NCBI GenBank assembly: GCA_001664505.1 | Contig: CP011806.1 | Coordinates: 1,336,643 to 1,381,522, forward strand | Reading direction: 5' to 3' | From: Acidobacteria bacterium Mor1 | Lineage (GTDB): Bacteria; Acidobacteriota; Polarisedimenticolia; Polarisedimenticolales; Polarisedimenticolaceae | Length of the DNA: 44,880 nt | Shown here: positions 1 to 7,240 of the stretch, in pieces | Layout: each line of letters opens with the position of its first letter | How positions within the stretch are numbered: the first letter of the stretch is position 1 | Made by a program: the position numbers and the translations under genes | Notes under the pieces: generated by a model | Database searches by the model: none | The model's input: only the letters and a program-made list of their open reading frames with translations | What the model was told of the DNA's origin: nothing

Positions 1-33
1 TGCCCGGTGTACCATGGCTTGTGGGAGGTTGAG

Positions 34-405
34 ATGAGCGAACGCGTTGCTGCGAGTCCGGTGCCCGCCGCGGGGTTCGAGCCCCGTTTTCGCGGGACCA
101 TGCGCTCCGACGGCGACCTCGGCCCTATCGAGGAACGCTACGGTCGCCGGCTGATGCGCCTGATCGACCCCGACTCCGACGAGGCCTCCGCCCTGCTCGA
201 CGCAGGCCGGGTCGAACTGGTCGGCCCCGACGGCGCCCCTCTGGGCGCTACCCCGCTGGAACAGGCGTACCTCGAGCTGGAGCGACGCCTGCGGGATCGC
301 CTGGCCCAGATGGACGAGGAACTGGATTCCGAGTTCCGGGCGCTGTCCGACTGCCTGGACCGGGTGCGTGACCGGGAGCGGCGCTGCGGGCGCCGGGCGG
401 GCTAG
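34..405 (+). CDS. Hypothetical protein, 123 aa, charged and C-terminally helical
   Basis: I do not recognise the family. The ATG at 34 is chosen because a GGAGG Shine-Dalgarno sits at 24-28, five bases upstream; an in-frame GTG at 7 lacks one. The N-terminal third is low-complexity and Pro/Ala-rich. The middle has a short stretch reading like a small beta unit (VELVGPDGAPLG). The last 50 residues are strongly charged and heptad-like (LEQAYLELERRLRDRL), suggesting a long amphipathic helix or coiled coil. There is no signal peptide or membrane segment, so it is probably cytoplasmic. It converges on the next gene with a gap of only 13 bases. That it is a real gene is likely; its function is unknown. 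Confidence 0.6.
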   Translation: MSERVAASPVPAAGFEPRFRGTMRSDGDLGPIEERYGRRLMRLIDPDSDEASALLDAGRVELVGPDGAPLGATPLEQAYLELERRLRDRLAQMDEELDSEFRALSDCLDRVRDRERRCGRRAG

Positions 406-418
406 TCAGGCCTGACCG

Positions 419-895
419 CTAGGCATCCTGCTTCATCGCGGTCTTGATCGCTTCGACGATGAAGTTCTGCATGGACGGGCTCTGGCCACGAACCGCGTCG
501 TAGACCAGGCAAGGCAGCTTCAGCGAAATCTGCACTCCGTTCTCGTTCAAACCGTCGAGCCACGCGGTGAACTCCGCCCAGGCCTTGAAGGTCAACCCCT
601 CGATCGCGCCCTTGGGGTAGAGCTCGATCAGCTCGATCTCGTCCTTCAGCCGGAACAGCACGTCATCTTCGCGATGATCGGCGAAATCGCTGTAGGCAAA
701 GAACTTGACCTCGCCGGCGGTCTGATCCTTGCCCTTGATCGAGACTTCGGGATTCTTGTTGCAGCGCATCATGATGTAGTCCCCTTTCCCGCGGAAATGG
801 AAGGCGAGAATGGGGTCGGTGCGCGGATTGTCGTCGGATGGGGTCTTGAGCGCCCGGTACACGCGGCGGGCGATTTCAGCGTTGGTTCTATACAT
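419..895 (-). CDS. Putative ribbon-helix-helix-type DNA-binding protein, 158 aa
   Basis: The ATG at 895 follows a clear AGGAG ribosome site (within 900-906, read on the minus strand). The N-terminal ~110 residues match no family I know. The last ~40 residues have the layout of a MetJ/Arc/CopG ribbon-helix-helix: a beta strand with alternating residues (VQISLKLP), a short helix (CLVYDAVRGQ), a turn, and a second helix (SMQNFIVEAIKTAM). Such proteins bind DNA as dimers through paired strands, often as tandem dimers on repeats about 8 bp apart. The divergent intergenic region upstream holds exactly such an array (1007-1110), and a good promoter lies at 943-971. Autoregulation, and control of the divergent subtilase, is therefore a reasonable inference. 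The family call rests on motif shape only. Confidence 0.6.
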   Translation of the reverse strand: MYRTNAEIARRVYRALKTPSDDNPRTDPILAFHFRGKGDYIMMRCNKNPEVSIKGKDQTAGEVKFFAYSDFADHREDDVLFRLKDEIELIELYPKGAIEGLTFKAWAEFTAWLDGLNENGVQISLKLPCLVYDAVRGQSPSMQNFIVEAIKTAMKQDA

Positions 896-942
896 CGTGA
901 CTCCTGACCAAGACCCAAAAGACCTGTTTTACATAGGGGTGG

Positions 943-971
943 AGTATACGGGTCGCTATGACCCGTCTCAA
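943..971 (-). promoter_or_regulatory. Sigma-70-type promoter of the ribbon-helix-helix-like gene
   Basis: Read on the minus strand, a -35 TTGAGA (966-971) and a -10 TATACT (943-948) are separated by 17 bases (949-965). The start codon is ~45 bases downstream. The spacer is itself an inverted repeat, CGGGTC-5-GACCCG (949-954 and 960-965). The -35 element overlaps a GTTGAGAC sequence resembling the GTGAGAC heptamer of the neighbouring array. Spacing and hexamers are seen directly; activity is inferred. Confidence 0.55.
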
Positions 972-1006
972 CCGCGAATCTGCGCGAACCGCCAGTAAAC
1001 CCGCTC

Positions 1007-1110
1007 GTCTCACTGTGAGACAGTGAGACCGTTTACGCGTCTCCACCCTCAAACTATTCAAAACAAGCAACTTACCCGGTGAGACCCTCGAGACTGTCTC
1101 ACCGTGAGAC
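1007..1110. promoter_or_regulatory. Operator-like array of GTGAGAC heptamers in 8-bp phase
   Basis: The heptamer GTGAGAC or its complement GTCTCAC occurs six times in 104 bp: 1007-1013 (inverted), 1015-1021, 1023-1029, 1079-1085, 1096-1102 (inverted) and 1104-1110. Starts at 1007, 1015 and 1023 are exactly 8 bp apart, as are 1096 and 1104. Weaker units (GTCTCCAC at 1039, TCGAGAC at 1088) fall in the same phase. Two perfect palindromes result, GTCTCAC-N-GTGAGAC at 1007-1021 and 1096-1110. The array lies in the 366-bp gap between the ribbon-helix-helix-like gene and the subtilase gene, just behind the former's promoter. No clear plus-strand promoter hexamers were found between the array and 1262. 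Confidence 0.6.
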
Positions 1111-1235
1111 TTTCTCCGTACTGCAACAGGAGGTCATCACCCCAAGTAAGCGCTTTAATTTCAGCACTTTAAGGCTCGACCCGAACACGGGACACAGGTC
1201 GGCCCCGGCCTTGCTCTAAAGGAGGGCGCCCCCGA

Positions 1236-1256
1236 ATGGAATTGCTGGGAGGGTAG
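1236..1256 (+). CDS. Possible six-codon leader peptide before the subtilase
   Basis: A purine-rich AAAGGAGGG (1218-1226) precedes an ATG at 1236, which opens a six-codon frame (MELLGG) ending in TAG at 1254-1256. The subtilase ATG at 1262 lies five bases beyond, and the leader's end overlaps the subtilase's own GGAGGGTAGGAG ribosome site. A translated leader could couple or modulate subtilase translation. The arrangement may equally be chance. Confidence 0.18.
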   Translation: MELLGG

Positions 1257-1261
1257 GAGCC

Positions 1262-3316
1262 ATGAGAAACCTCATCACAATCGCAATCGCAATACTCGCT
1301 GTCGGGTCTTGGGTTGCAGCCGCTCCGGACCACTTGGACACGAATCAGCCCCGAACCGGGATCCAAAAGATCTCGGGTGATTTGTCCGAGTTGCTGGAGC
1401 AGAACGGTGAGCCCCAACGGGTCATCGTGAGCTATCACGATCGCGTCGACGCCGGAATGCTCGAGCGTCTCGCGCATCGTGGCGCGGATGTCCACCGCCG
1501 CCTCGACAAGCTCGCTGCGATCGCCGGCACGATGAACGTCAACGAGATTTACGAGCTCGCCGCCGATCCGGCCGTCGCCTCGATCTCTCCGGACCGTCAG
1601 GTCTTCGGCTCGATGGACATCGGCGTGGGAGCCACCGCGTCCGATCGCATCGCCGAGAACCTGGGCTACACCGGCAAGGGCGTCACCATCGCGGTGATCG
1701 ACTCCGGCGTGGCGGTGACCGAAGCGATCCCGGCCGGCCGCATCCGCGCCGCTCTCGACTTCACCGGTGAAGGCGTGGTCGCCGACGGTTACGGACACGG
1801 CACCCACGTGGCCGGCATCATCGCCGGCTCCGGTCAAGGCAACGCGATCCGCGGCATCGCCCCCGATGCCGACATCGTCTCGCTGCGCGTCCTGGACGGC
1901 GACGGCGCCGGTTACGCCAGCAACGTGATCGAAGCCATCGACTGGGCCATCGACAACCGCGTCGAGTACGGGATCCGCATCCTGAACATGTCCCTCGGAC
2001 ATCCGGTTCGCGAGTCGTACACCACCGACCCGCTGAACCGCGCCGTGCAGCGCGCCTGGGCCGCCGGCCTGACCGTGATCACCTCCGCCGGAAACCGCGG
2101 ACGCGACGGCTACATGACCACCAACGTGCCCGGGAACGACCCTTACGTCCTGACCGTGGGCGCGATGAACGACCTCAACACGATCGAGCGGGCCGACGAC
2201 ATCGTCACCACCTACACCAGCCGCGGTCCCTCCGCCCTGGACCACGTGATGAAGCCCGACCTGGTCGCCACCGGCAACCGCCTGATCTCGACCCTGGCCC
2301 CCGGCGCCAAGGTCGGTTCCATGTTCCCCGACCGCATCATGCCCGACGGAAACATCGAACTCTCCGGTAGCAGCCAGGCCGCCGGCGTCGTGAGCGGTGG
2401 AGCCGCGCTGCTCCTCGAGCGGAACCCGATGCTGACCAACGATCAGCTCAAGACCATCCTGATGTACTCGACCGATCGGATCGAAGAGAGCCCCTTCGCC
2501 GTAGGCGTCGGCTACCTGCAGCTGGTCCGGGCCCTGGCCTACACCGGCCGCTTCCTCCCGATCCGCTTCAACAGCGCCTCGCCGATCGTGCTCCGCACCG
2601 AAACCGGCCTGGAGCTGCAGGCGGTGGACAGCCTCGCCGGCCGTCCGACCCAGCCCTCCAAGCTCCAGCGCCTGTTCGACGTGGTCGAAGCGGCGGGCGA
2701 GCGTGGCGTGGCCGCCCACGGCGCGCTGTGGAGCGACGGCGCTCTGTGGAGCGATGGTGCCCTGTGGAGTGACGGCGCTCTCTGGAGTGACGGTGCGCTT
2801 TGGAGCGATGGTGCGCTCTGGAGTGACCAGGCTCTTTGGAGCGACGCGGTCCTTTGGAGCGACTCGGCTCTCTGGAGCGACGGTGCCCTGTGGAGTGACG
2901 GTGCCCTCTGGAGCGACTCGGTGCTCTGGGGTGATTCGGCTCTTTGGAGCGACTCGGCCCTCTGGAGCGATTCCGCGCTCTGGGGTGACAGCGCTCTCTG
3001 GAGCGACTCGGCTCTGTGGAGTGACTCCGCCCTCTGGAGCGACAGCGCGCTCTGGGGTGACCAGGCTCTCTGGAGCGACGGCGCTCTTTGGAGCGACTCC
3101 GCCCTCTGGAGCGACAGTGCGCTCTGGAGTGACGGTGCCCTGTGGAGTGACGGTGCTCTGTGGAGCGACTCGGCTCTCTGGAGCGACTCGGTCCTCTGGA
3201 GTGACGGCGCCCTGTGGAGCGACTCGGCTCTCTGGAGCGACAGCGCTCTTTGGAGTGACTCGGCTCTCTGGAGCGACAGCGCCCTGTGGAGTGACGGCGC
3301 GCTGCTGGATGACTAG
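1262..3316 (+). CDS. Secreted subtilisin-like (S8) protease with 33 C-terminal hexapeptide repeats
   Basis: A serine protease of 684 aa, probably exported. Residues 1-20 form a Sec signal peptide (hydrophobic ITIAIAILAVGSWVAA). An inhibitor-like prodomain spans roughly 25-115. The catalytic domain shows Asp147 (VIDSGV), His179 (GHGTHVAG), the oxyanion Asn (SAGNRG) and Ser371 in GSSQAAG, where the family norm is GTSMAAP; Met and Pro of that motif are replaced. Residues 487-684 are 33 tandem hexapeptides: 32 of the form xALWSD or xALWGD (occasionally xVLW) and a degenerate last unit GALLDD. A ribosome site (GGAGGGTAGGAG) precedes the ATG. The gene faces a regulator-like gene across an operator-like array and ends at a strong terminator. 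Trp-rich short repeats occur in some other bacterial S8 proteases, but I know of no established role for them. Enzyme class is certain; substrate and repeat function are unknown. Confidence 0.9.
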   Translation: MRNLITIAIAILAVGSWVAAAPDHLDTNQPRTGIQKISGDLSELLEQNGEPQRVIVSYHDRVDAGMLERLAHRGADVHRRLDKLAAIAGTMNVNEIYELAADPAVASISPDRQVFGSMDIGVGATASDRIAENLGYTGKGVTIAVIDSGVAVTEAIPAGRIRAALDFTGEGVVADGYGHGTHVAGIIAGSGQGNAIRGIAPDADIVSLRVLDGDGAGYASNVIEAIDWAIDNRVEYGIRILNMSLGHPVRESYTTDPLNRAVQRAWAAGLTVITSAGNRGRDGYMTTNVPGNDPYVLTVGAMNDLNTIERADDIVTTYTSRGPSALDHVMKPDLVATGNRLISTLAPGAKVGSMFPDRIMPDGNIELSGSSQAAGVVSGGAALLLERNPMLTNDQLKTILMYSTDRIEESPFAVGVGYLQLVRALAYTGRFLPIRFNSASPIVLRTETGLELQAVDSLAGRPTQPSKLQRLFDVVEAAGERGVAAHGALWSDGALWSDGALWSDGALWSDGALWSDGALWSDQALWSDAVLWSDSALWSDGALWSDGALWSDSVLWGDSALWSDSALWSDSALWGDSALWSDSALWSDSALWSDSALWGDQALWSDGALWSDSALWSDSALWSDGALWSDGALWSDSALWSDSVLWSDGALWSDSALWSDSALWSDSALWSDSALWSDGALLDD
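2720..3313 (+). repeat. 33 tandem 18-bp units coding for the (G/S)ALWSD hexapeptide
   Basis: Each 18-bp unit reads roughly GGCGCTCTGTGGAGCGAC and encodes one hexapeptide. All 33 units stay in frame. The first position varies (Gly, Ser, Gln, Ala), position 2 is Ala or Val, and Ser5 becomes Gly in three units. L, W and the final D are kept in units 1-32. Synonymous codons differ between units (gcg/gct/gcc, ctg/ctc/ctt, agc/agt), so the array is not one very recent expansion; the peptide looks conserved by selection. The repeat produces long spurious open frames in other frames and on the opposite strand. Confidence 0.95.
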
Positions 3317-3419
3317 ATCGTAAGAATAGGGATCGTGAGTTGGTTGTGGTGCTCAGCCGGCCATCCTTAGCTCCACTCGGGTGAGGCATTCATCCGGTCC
3401 TGCTGGCGATTCCTATGGG

Positions 3420-3455
3420 GAGGCCGCGTCGCAAGACGCGGCCTCCTTTCGTTTC
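3420..3455 (+). terminator. Intrinsic terminator after the subtilase
   Basis: A perfect 11-bp stem (3420-3430 with 3435-3445, GAGGCCGCGTC on the left arm) with a GCAA tetraloop is followed by CTTTCGTTTC. It lies about 100 bases after the subtilase stop. On the minus strand, where the ChaN-like gene ends at 3454, there is no T tract. Confidence 0.75.
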
Positions 3456-5097
3456 AGGCGACGCTCTCCCGGGGTTCGCGCAGCAGGCCGAGGACGATTC
3501 GGGCCGCACGCACCGGCGACACCGGCCGCGAGAACAGGTGACGCAGCCGGCGCCGGTCCAGGCTCCCCTGCCGCACCTGCTCCAATAGACGGCGTCCCAG
3601 TCGATCACCGATATCGCGGGCGGCCGCCCGCCGTAGCCGGCGCGAACCCTCCAACTCCTTGCGCAACGCCGCGGGTAGGGCGACCCGCCGCGAACCCTGC
3701 TCGAACTCCCGATGCGCCGCGAGCACCCCGCGCACCTCGGGCCCGGGAGCCTCGACACCCTCGCCCTCCCCGGGGCTCCCCAGGAGGTAGTCGGTGGCGG
3801 GATCGACGAGCCGGGCTCCGAGATAGGCCAGGGCCTCGTTGTAGGCCGCGCCGTAAACGCTGGGCAGCAGATGTCCGCGATAGTCGTCGTTGGCGATGAA
3901 CAGCCGGCCGGTCAGCGCGGCCCGCAGGAAGCGGGCGGCTTCACCGGCGGCTCGTCCCGGAACGTAACGGCTGAGGAACATGGCGTTGCAGCGGGGGTCG
4001 AACAGCGCTCCCCGAGCCTCGAGCAAGCGCCGGGCCTCGTCGATCTCCTCGGGCACCCGGCCGTACTCCTCGAGGATCGGTCCCAGGAGTTCGGTGGCCT
4101 CGGGACCGGCGTAGACCTCGGGAAAGGCATCCTCCAGGTCCTCGGCCCAGCCCGCCTGGTGGTTCAGCCGGTGGCGATCCGCGCGGATGCCGAGCCAACC
4201 GAGCAGCACGCCGACCAGATGGTGCACCGCCGGGGTGAGATCGACCTCCTCGTCGGAAGGCACGTCTCCGGCCCAGCGCTCCAGAACCTGGCGGTAGGCC
4301 TCGTACTTCTGAAGCGGGCTCAGGTGAAACACGGCGTAGGTGCTCTCGTCGACCCGGACCGGGCGGTCGAGCTGCCGCCCTTCGGCGACCAGCTTCCAGT
4401 AGAGCGGATCCGGGTTCTGGAGCACGGTGACCCCGTCGGCCTCGAGTCCGGCGCGGCCCAGGCGCGCCTGCACCCTGCGAGGCAGGTGGGCCGGTGCCAG
4501 GTGGGACTCACCGAAGAAGACCATCAGGCAGGCGTCGGGGCGCTCGCGCAGGATCGAGACGATGCGCCGCGCGGCGTGATCGTCCCGCCGCTTGAGACCA
4601 CCCAGTCCCCGCCTCGGCGGCGTATCGAGCGCCAGCACCGGCACGTCGCATTCCCGGGCGGCGCTCAGCAGCGCCCCGAAACCTTCCCAGGGATAGCCCC
4701 AGTCGTCCCGGTAGTGGATCCGCTGGCGGAACTCCTCGTCGGTCAGGAGCCCGCTTTGCAAGTGGTCCAGGGTCCGTTGCTGACGGGTGAAGACGAACTC
4801 GACGCCGAGAATGACGTCCTTGCGCCGGGATGCGAGACGGCGCAGCAGTTCCGCGGTGTAGGTCTGGTAGCCGGGCACCGCGTGGTAGTCGCCGACGTAG
4901 ACCAGCGACCGGCTCGCGCAGACCTCGGCGAGCTCTTCGGCGTCCAGCGACTCCCCGGCGCTACGGGGCCAGGTGGAGAGCGGGCGGAAGTAGGGATGGT
5001 CCCGGGAGCCGTCCGCCTCGGCCAACTGGCTGCGGAGCCGCTCGACGGCCAGGCGCTGACGCTTCAGCAGGGTCCGGGAAGATGGAGCCGCACACAC
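3454..5097 (-). CDS. ChaN-like (DUF399, haem-binding-fold) protein with a long C-terminal extension
   Basis: The N-terminal half matches the ChaN/EreA-type fold: LVYVGDYHAVPGYQ (family norm LGExHxxxxH), then DVILGVEFVFTRQQ with LDHLQSG, and later LMVFFGESHLAP. ChaN proteins are haem- or iron-associated in some bacteria; activity here is not evident from sequence. The remaining ~270 residues are rich in Arg and Leu with no family I recognise. No signal peptide is seen. The frame extends upstream through tatA, so the true start must lie after the tatA stop at 5108. The GTG at 5097 (547 aa) is the best candidate, though it lacks a clear ribosome site. It is the last gene of the kinase-selB-tatA run. 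Family assignment is fairly firm; the start is uncertain. Confidence 0.7.
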   Translation of the reverse strand: MCAAPSSRTLLKRQRLAVERLRSQLAEADGSRDHPYFRPLSTWPRSAGESLDAEELAEVCASRSLVYVGDYHAVPGYQTYTAELLRRLASRRKDVILGVEFVFTRQQRTLDHLQSGLLTDEEFRQRIHYRDDWGYPWEGFGALLSAARECDVPVLALDTPPRRGLGGLKRRDDHAARRIVSILRERPDACLMVFFGESHLAPAHLPRRVQARLGRAGLEADGVTVLQNPDPLYWKLVAEGRQLDRPVRVDESTYAVFHLSPLQKYEAYRQVLERWAGDVPSDEEVDLTPAVHHLVGVLLGWLGIRADRHRLNHQAGWAEDLEDAFPEVYAGPEATELLGPILEEYGRVPEEIDEARRLLEARGALFDPRCNAMFLSRYVPGRAAGEAARFLRAALTGRLFIANDDYRGHLLPSVYGAAYNEALAYLGARLVDPATDYLLGSPGEGEGVEAPGPEVRGVLAAHREFEQGSRRVALPAALRKELEGSRRLRRAAARDIGDRLGRRLLEQVRQGSLDRRRLRHLFSRPVSPVRAARIVLGLLREPRESVA

Positions 5098-5107
5098 GGG
5101 GTTCGGA

Positions 5108-5314
5108 TCAGCGTTCGGCCGCCTGGCCCTCGGAGTCCTTCTTGCCGGTGATCTGCTCTTCCTCGCGCATTCCCGACTTGAAGTTGCGAATTCCCTCGCC
5201 CAGCCCGCGGGCCAGATCCGGAATCTTCTTGGCACCGAACAGGAGGATCAGGATCGCCAGGATGATGATCAGTTCCATGCCCCCGAGGGGCCCGATTAAT
5301 GCCAGCGGTGTCAT
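5108..5314 (-). CDS. tatA: Sec-independent protein translocase subunit TatA/TatE
   Basis: This 68-residue protein has the TatA plan: a short N-terminal transmembrane helix (about residues 13-25, [13 protein letters not shown]), the FG hinge ([12 protein letters not shown]), an amphipathic helix ([13 protein letters not shown]) and a polar tail. TatA oligomers form the pore-like part of the twin-arginine pathway, which exports folded proteins. A GAGGAG ribosome site precedes the ATG. No tatB or tatC is nearby. It sits between selB and the ChaN-like gene on the same strand. Folded metalloproteins and selenoproteins are typical Tat cargo, which may explain the neighbourhood, but that link is inference. 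Confidence 0.93.
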   Translation of the reverse strand: MTPLALIGPLGGMELIIILAILILLFGAKKIPDLARGLGEGIRNFKSGMREEEQITGKKDSEGQAAER

Positions 5315-5367
5315 GTCTGCTCCTCTCGTGGGCCTTGCCCCACTCCCCTATTGTCGTTCTTTCCGGG

Positions 5368-7233
5368 CTAGGCGTCGAGGATCTCTCGCATATTGCCGAT
5401 TCGGCGGGTTTTGCGCCGGCTATCCAGGTGCTCCAGCAGCGGAATCGCGTTTTTTCGGCTGACTCCCGCCAGTTCCTTGAACGCTCCGACGTCGATCCGG
5501 GTGGAGGTCTGCCGGTACTCCCGCAACCGGGCCAGCAGATCCGCCTCGGCGTCGACGTGGAGGACCCGCCCGTCGGCAAGCCTCAGCAGGCGCCCCTGGA
5601 GGTACAGCCACTCGATCAGGCGGCCGTCCCGATCGTCGCCGGCCTCGATCACATCGGCGGGAGCCAGCGGATCGAGCGCGGCCTCGCGGAACCGGGCCTC
5701 GAGCTCGGCGACCCGGGCCTCGTCGGCGGCGGTCAGTTCGACCCGGTGATCCGCGGACCCGACCCACTCCCCTTCGAGCCGCACGGCCCCCTCTTGCCGG
5801 AGGAGTTCCAGCATCCCGCGCCAACCGTCCATGGGGATGTCGCCTGAGATCCGGCCGCGGAGTTCCTCCCGGGAGATCCCGGGCCGCAGCGGTTCGGCAC
5901 GATGGAAGGCGTTCAATTCCTCGGCGACCTGCGCCCCCACCTTCGCCCAGGTCGTGCCCGAGAAAGCGTGTCCCGCGAAGAGGTGAGCGGACTGCTGCTG
6001 CGCAAGGCTCTGCAGGATCTGATCGATCTCCCCTGCCGAGCGGCCCAGCTCCGCGGCGAGGGCCGCCGGCGACGCACCGGAGAAACCGGCGCGCTCCAAG
6101 CGAAGTGCCGCCGCTTCGATCGGGTCGGTATCGCGCAGGCGCGCACGTTGATCGTCGCTGAGCCGCCGCGGAGGCCGGCTGTCGAGCACCACGCCTCCGC
6201 CGATGGTGTGCACCGGTGCCGGCAGCCGCAGGATGAAGCGGTCCCCCGGAACCAGCAGAGCGGGTTCGTCCAGCCGTACCGACATCAGGCCCTCCGGAGC
6301 GTCCCGGCCCAGCGGGTGCAGCCGGGCGTTGCGCTCGGCCGTGCCCTGATGAAGACGAACCTGCCCCCCTTCCAGGTGTCGCGGCTCGATTCCCGGCAGC
6401 AACTCGACCTCGGCGATCAGGCGCCGGGTCGAGACCAGCGCTCCGCGGGTGGTCAAGGTGGAACCCCGCGGCACCTCGCCGCGCTCGAGCCCCTGCAGGT
6501 TGACCGCAGTGCGCTGCCCCGCGACCGCCCGGGGCACCTCCCGGTGATGCACCTGCAGGCTGCGCACCCGGCCCCGCTTCCCCGAAGGAAAGACCTCGAC
6601 CTCATCCCCCGGCGCCAGGCTTCCCGAGACCAGGGTGCCGGTGACCACGGTTCCGAAACCCTTGAGCACGAAGGAGCGATCGACCGGGAGCCGCGGCACG
6701 CCGTGCTCGGCGCGGGCAGGAACCTGTTCGAACAGCGCGCCGAGCCGCTCGCGCAAGACGTCGAGCCCATTTCCGGTCTGGGCGGAGACCTGGACGATCG
6801 GCGCGTCCTCGAGGAAGGTGCCCGCGAGTTGCTCCCGCAATTCCAACTCGACCACCTCGACCAGCTCGGGTTCGGCGAGGTCGGACTTGGACAGCGCCAC
6901 GATCCCGTGGCCGACATCGAGCAGCCGGCAGATCTCCAGATGCTCACGGGTCTGGGGCATCACCCCTTCATCGGCGGCGACCACCAGCAGCACCGCGTCC
7001 ACCCCGGTAGCGCCGGCGACCATGTGGCGCACGAAGCGCTCGTGGCCGGGCACGTCGACGAAGGAGATCCGCCGTTCGTCATCCATCTCGAGATCGGCGA
7101 ACCCCAGCTCGATGGTGATGCCCCGGGCCTGCTCCTCCTTGAGCCGGTCCGGGTCGACACCGGTCAGCGCCTTGACCAGGGTGCTCTTGCCGTGATCGAT
7201 GTGACCGGCGGTGCCGACGACGAGGTGCCGCAT
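5368..7233 (-). CDS. selB: Selenocysteine-specific elongation factor SelB
   Basis: SelB delivers selenocysteyl-tRNA to UGA codons marked by a SECIS hairpin. The 621-aa protein starts with the GTPase P-loop ([14 protein letters not shown]), followed by the switch I threonine region ([10 protein letters not shown]), [12 protein letters not shown] and a SKSD version of the NKxD motif. Beta-barrel domains follow ([14 protein letters not shown]). The C-terminal half carries winged-helix repeats, ending in the typical last one ([26 protein letters not shown]), which binds the SECIS element. Length fits bacterial SelB. It begins 7 bases after the upstream kinase stop, so the two are probably co-transcribed. 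selA, selC and selD are not in the window. Its presence implies that some in-frame UGA codons are read through in this genome. Confidence 0.96.
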   Translation of the reverse strand: MRHLVVGTAGHIDHGKSTLVKALTGVDPDRLKEEQARGITIELGFADLEMDDERRISFVDVPGHERFVRHMVAGATGVDAVLLVVAADEGVMPQTREHLEICRLLDVGHGIVALSKSDLAEPELVEVVELELREQLAGTFLEDAPIVQVSAQTGNGLDVLRERLGALFEQVPARAEHGVPRLPVDRSFVLKGFGTVVTGTLVSGSLAPGDEVEVFPSGKRGRVRSLQVHHREVPRAVAGQRTAVNLQGLERGEVPRGSTLTTRGALVSTRRLIAEVELLPGIEPRHLEGGQVRLHQGTAERNARLHPLGRDAPEGLMSVRLDEPALLVPGDRFILRLPAPVHTIGGGVVLDSRPPRRLSDDQRARLRDTDPIEAAALRLERAGFSGASPAALAAELGRSAGEIDQILQSLAQQQSAHLFAGHAFSGTTWAKVGAQVAEELNAFHRAEPLRPGISREELRGRISGDIPMDGWRGMLELLRQEGAVRLEGEWVGSADHRVELTAADEARVAELEARFREAALDPLAPADVIEAGDDRDGRLIEWLYLQGRLLRLADGRVLHVDAEADLLARLREYRQTSTRIDVGAFKELAGVSRKNAIPLLEHLDSRRKTRRIGNMREILDA

Positions 7234-7240
7234 CGCCTGC

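Noticed and set aside
1007-1029. Possible CRISPR repeats from the GTGAGAC cluster
   Set aside because: Units are seven bases with single-base gaps or irregular spacing. There are no spacers of uniform length and no cas genes.
896-1261. Origin of replication or phage attachment site in the repeat-rich gap
   Set aside because: There are no DnaA boxes, AT-rich unwinding element, dnaA/dnaN or integrase. The repeats are better explained as operators.
1169-2719. Minus-strand 516-aa frame opposite the subtilase
   Set aside because: It is the high-GC antisense shadow of the protease gene. Composition (Gly/Val/His/Asp) is typical of a mirrored third-position-GC frame, and no family motif is seen.
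2568-3389. Long open frames on both strands across the subtilase repeat (Arg/Ser-rich and Gly/Ala-rich proteins)
   Set aside because: They are produced by the 18-bp periodicity of the hexapeptide repeat in alternative frames. They lack ribosome sites, and the protease frame explains the region.
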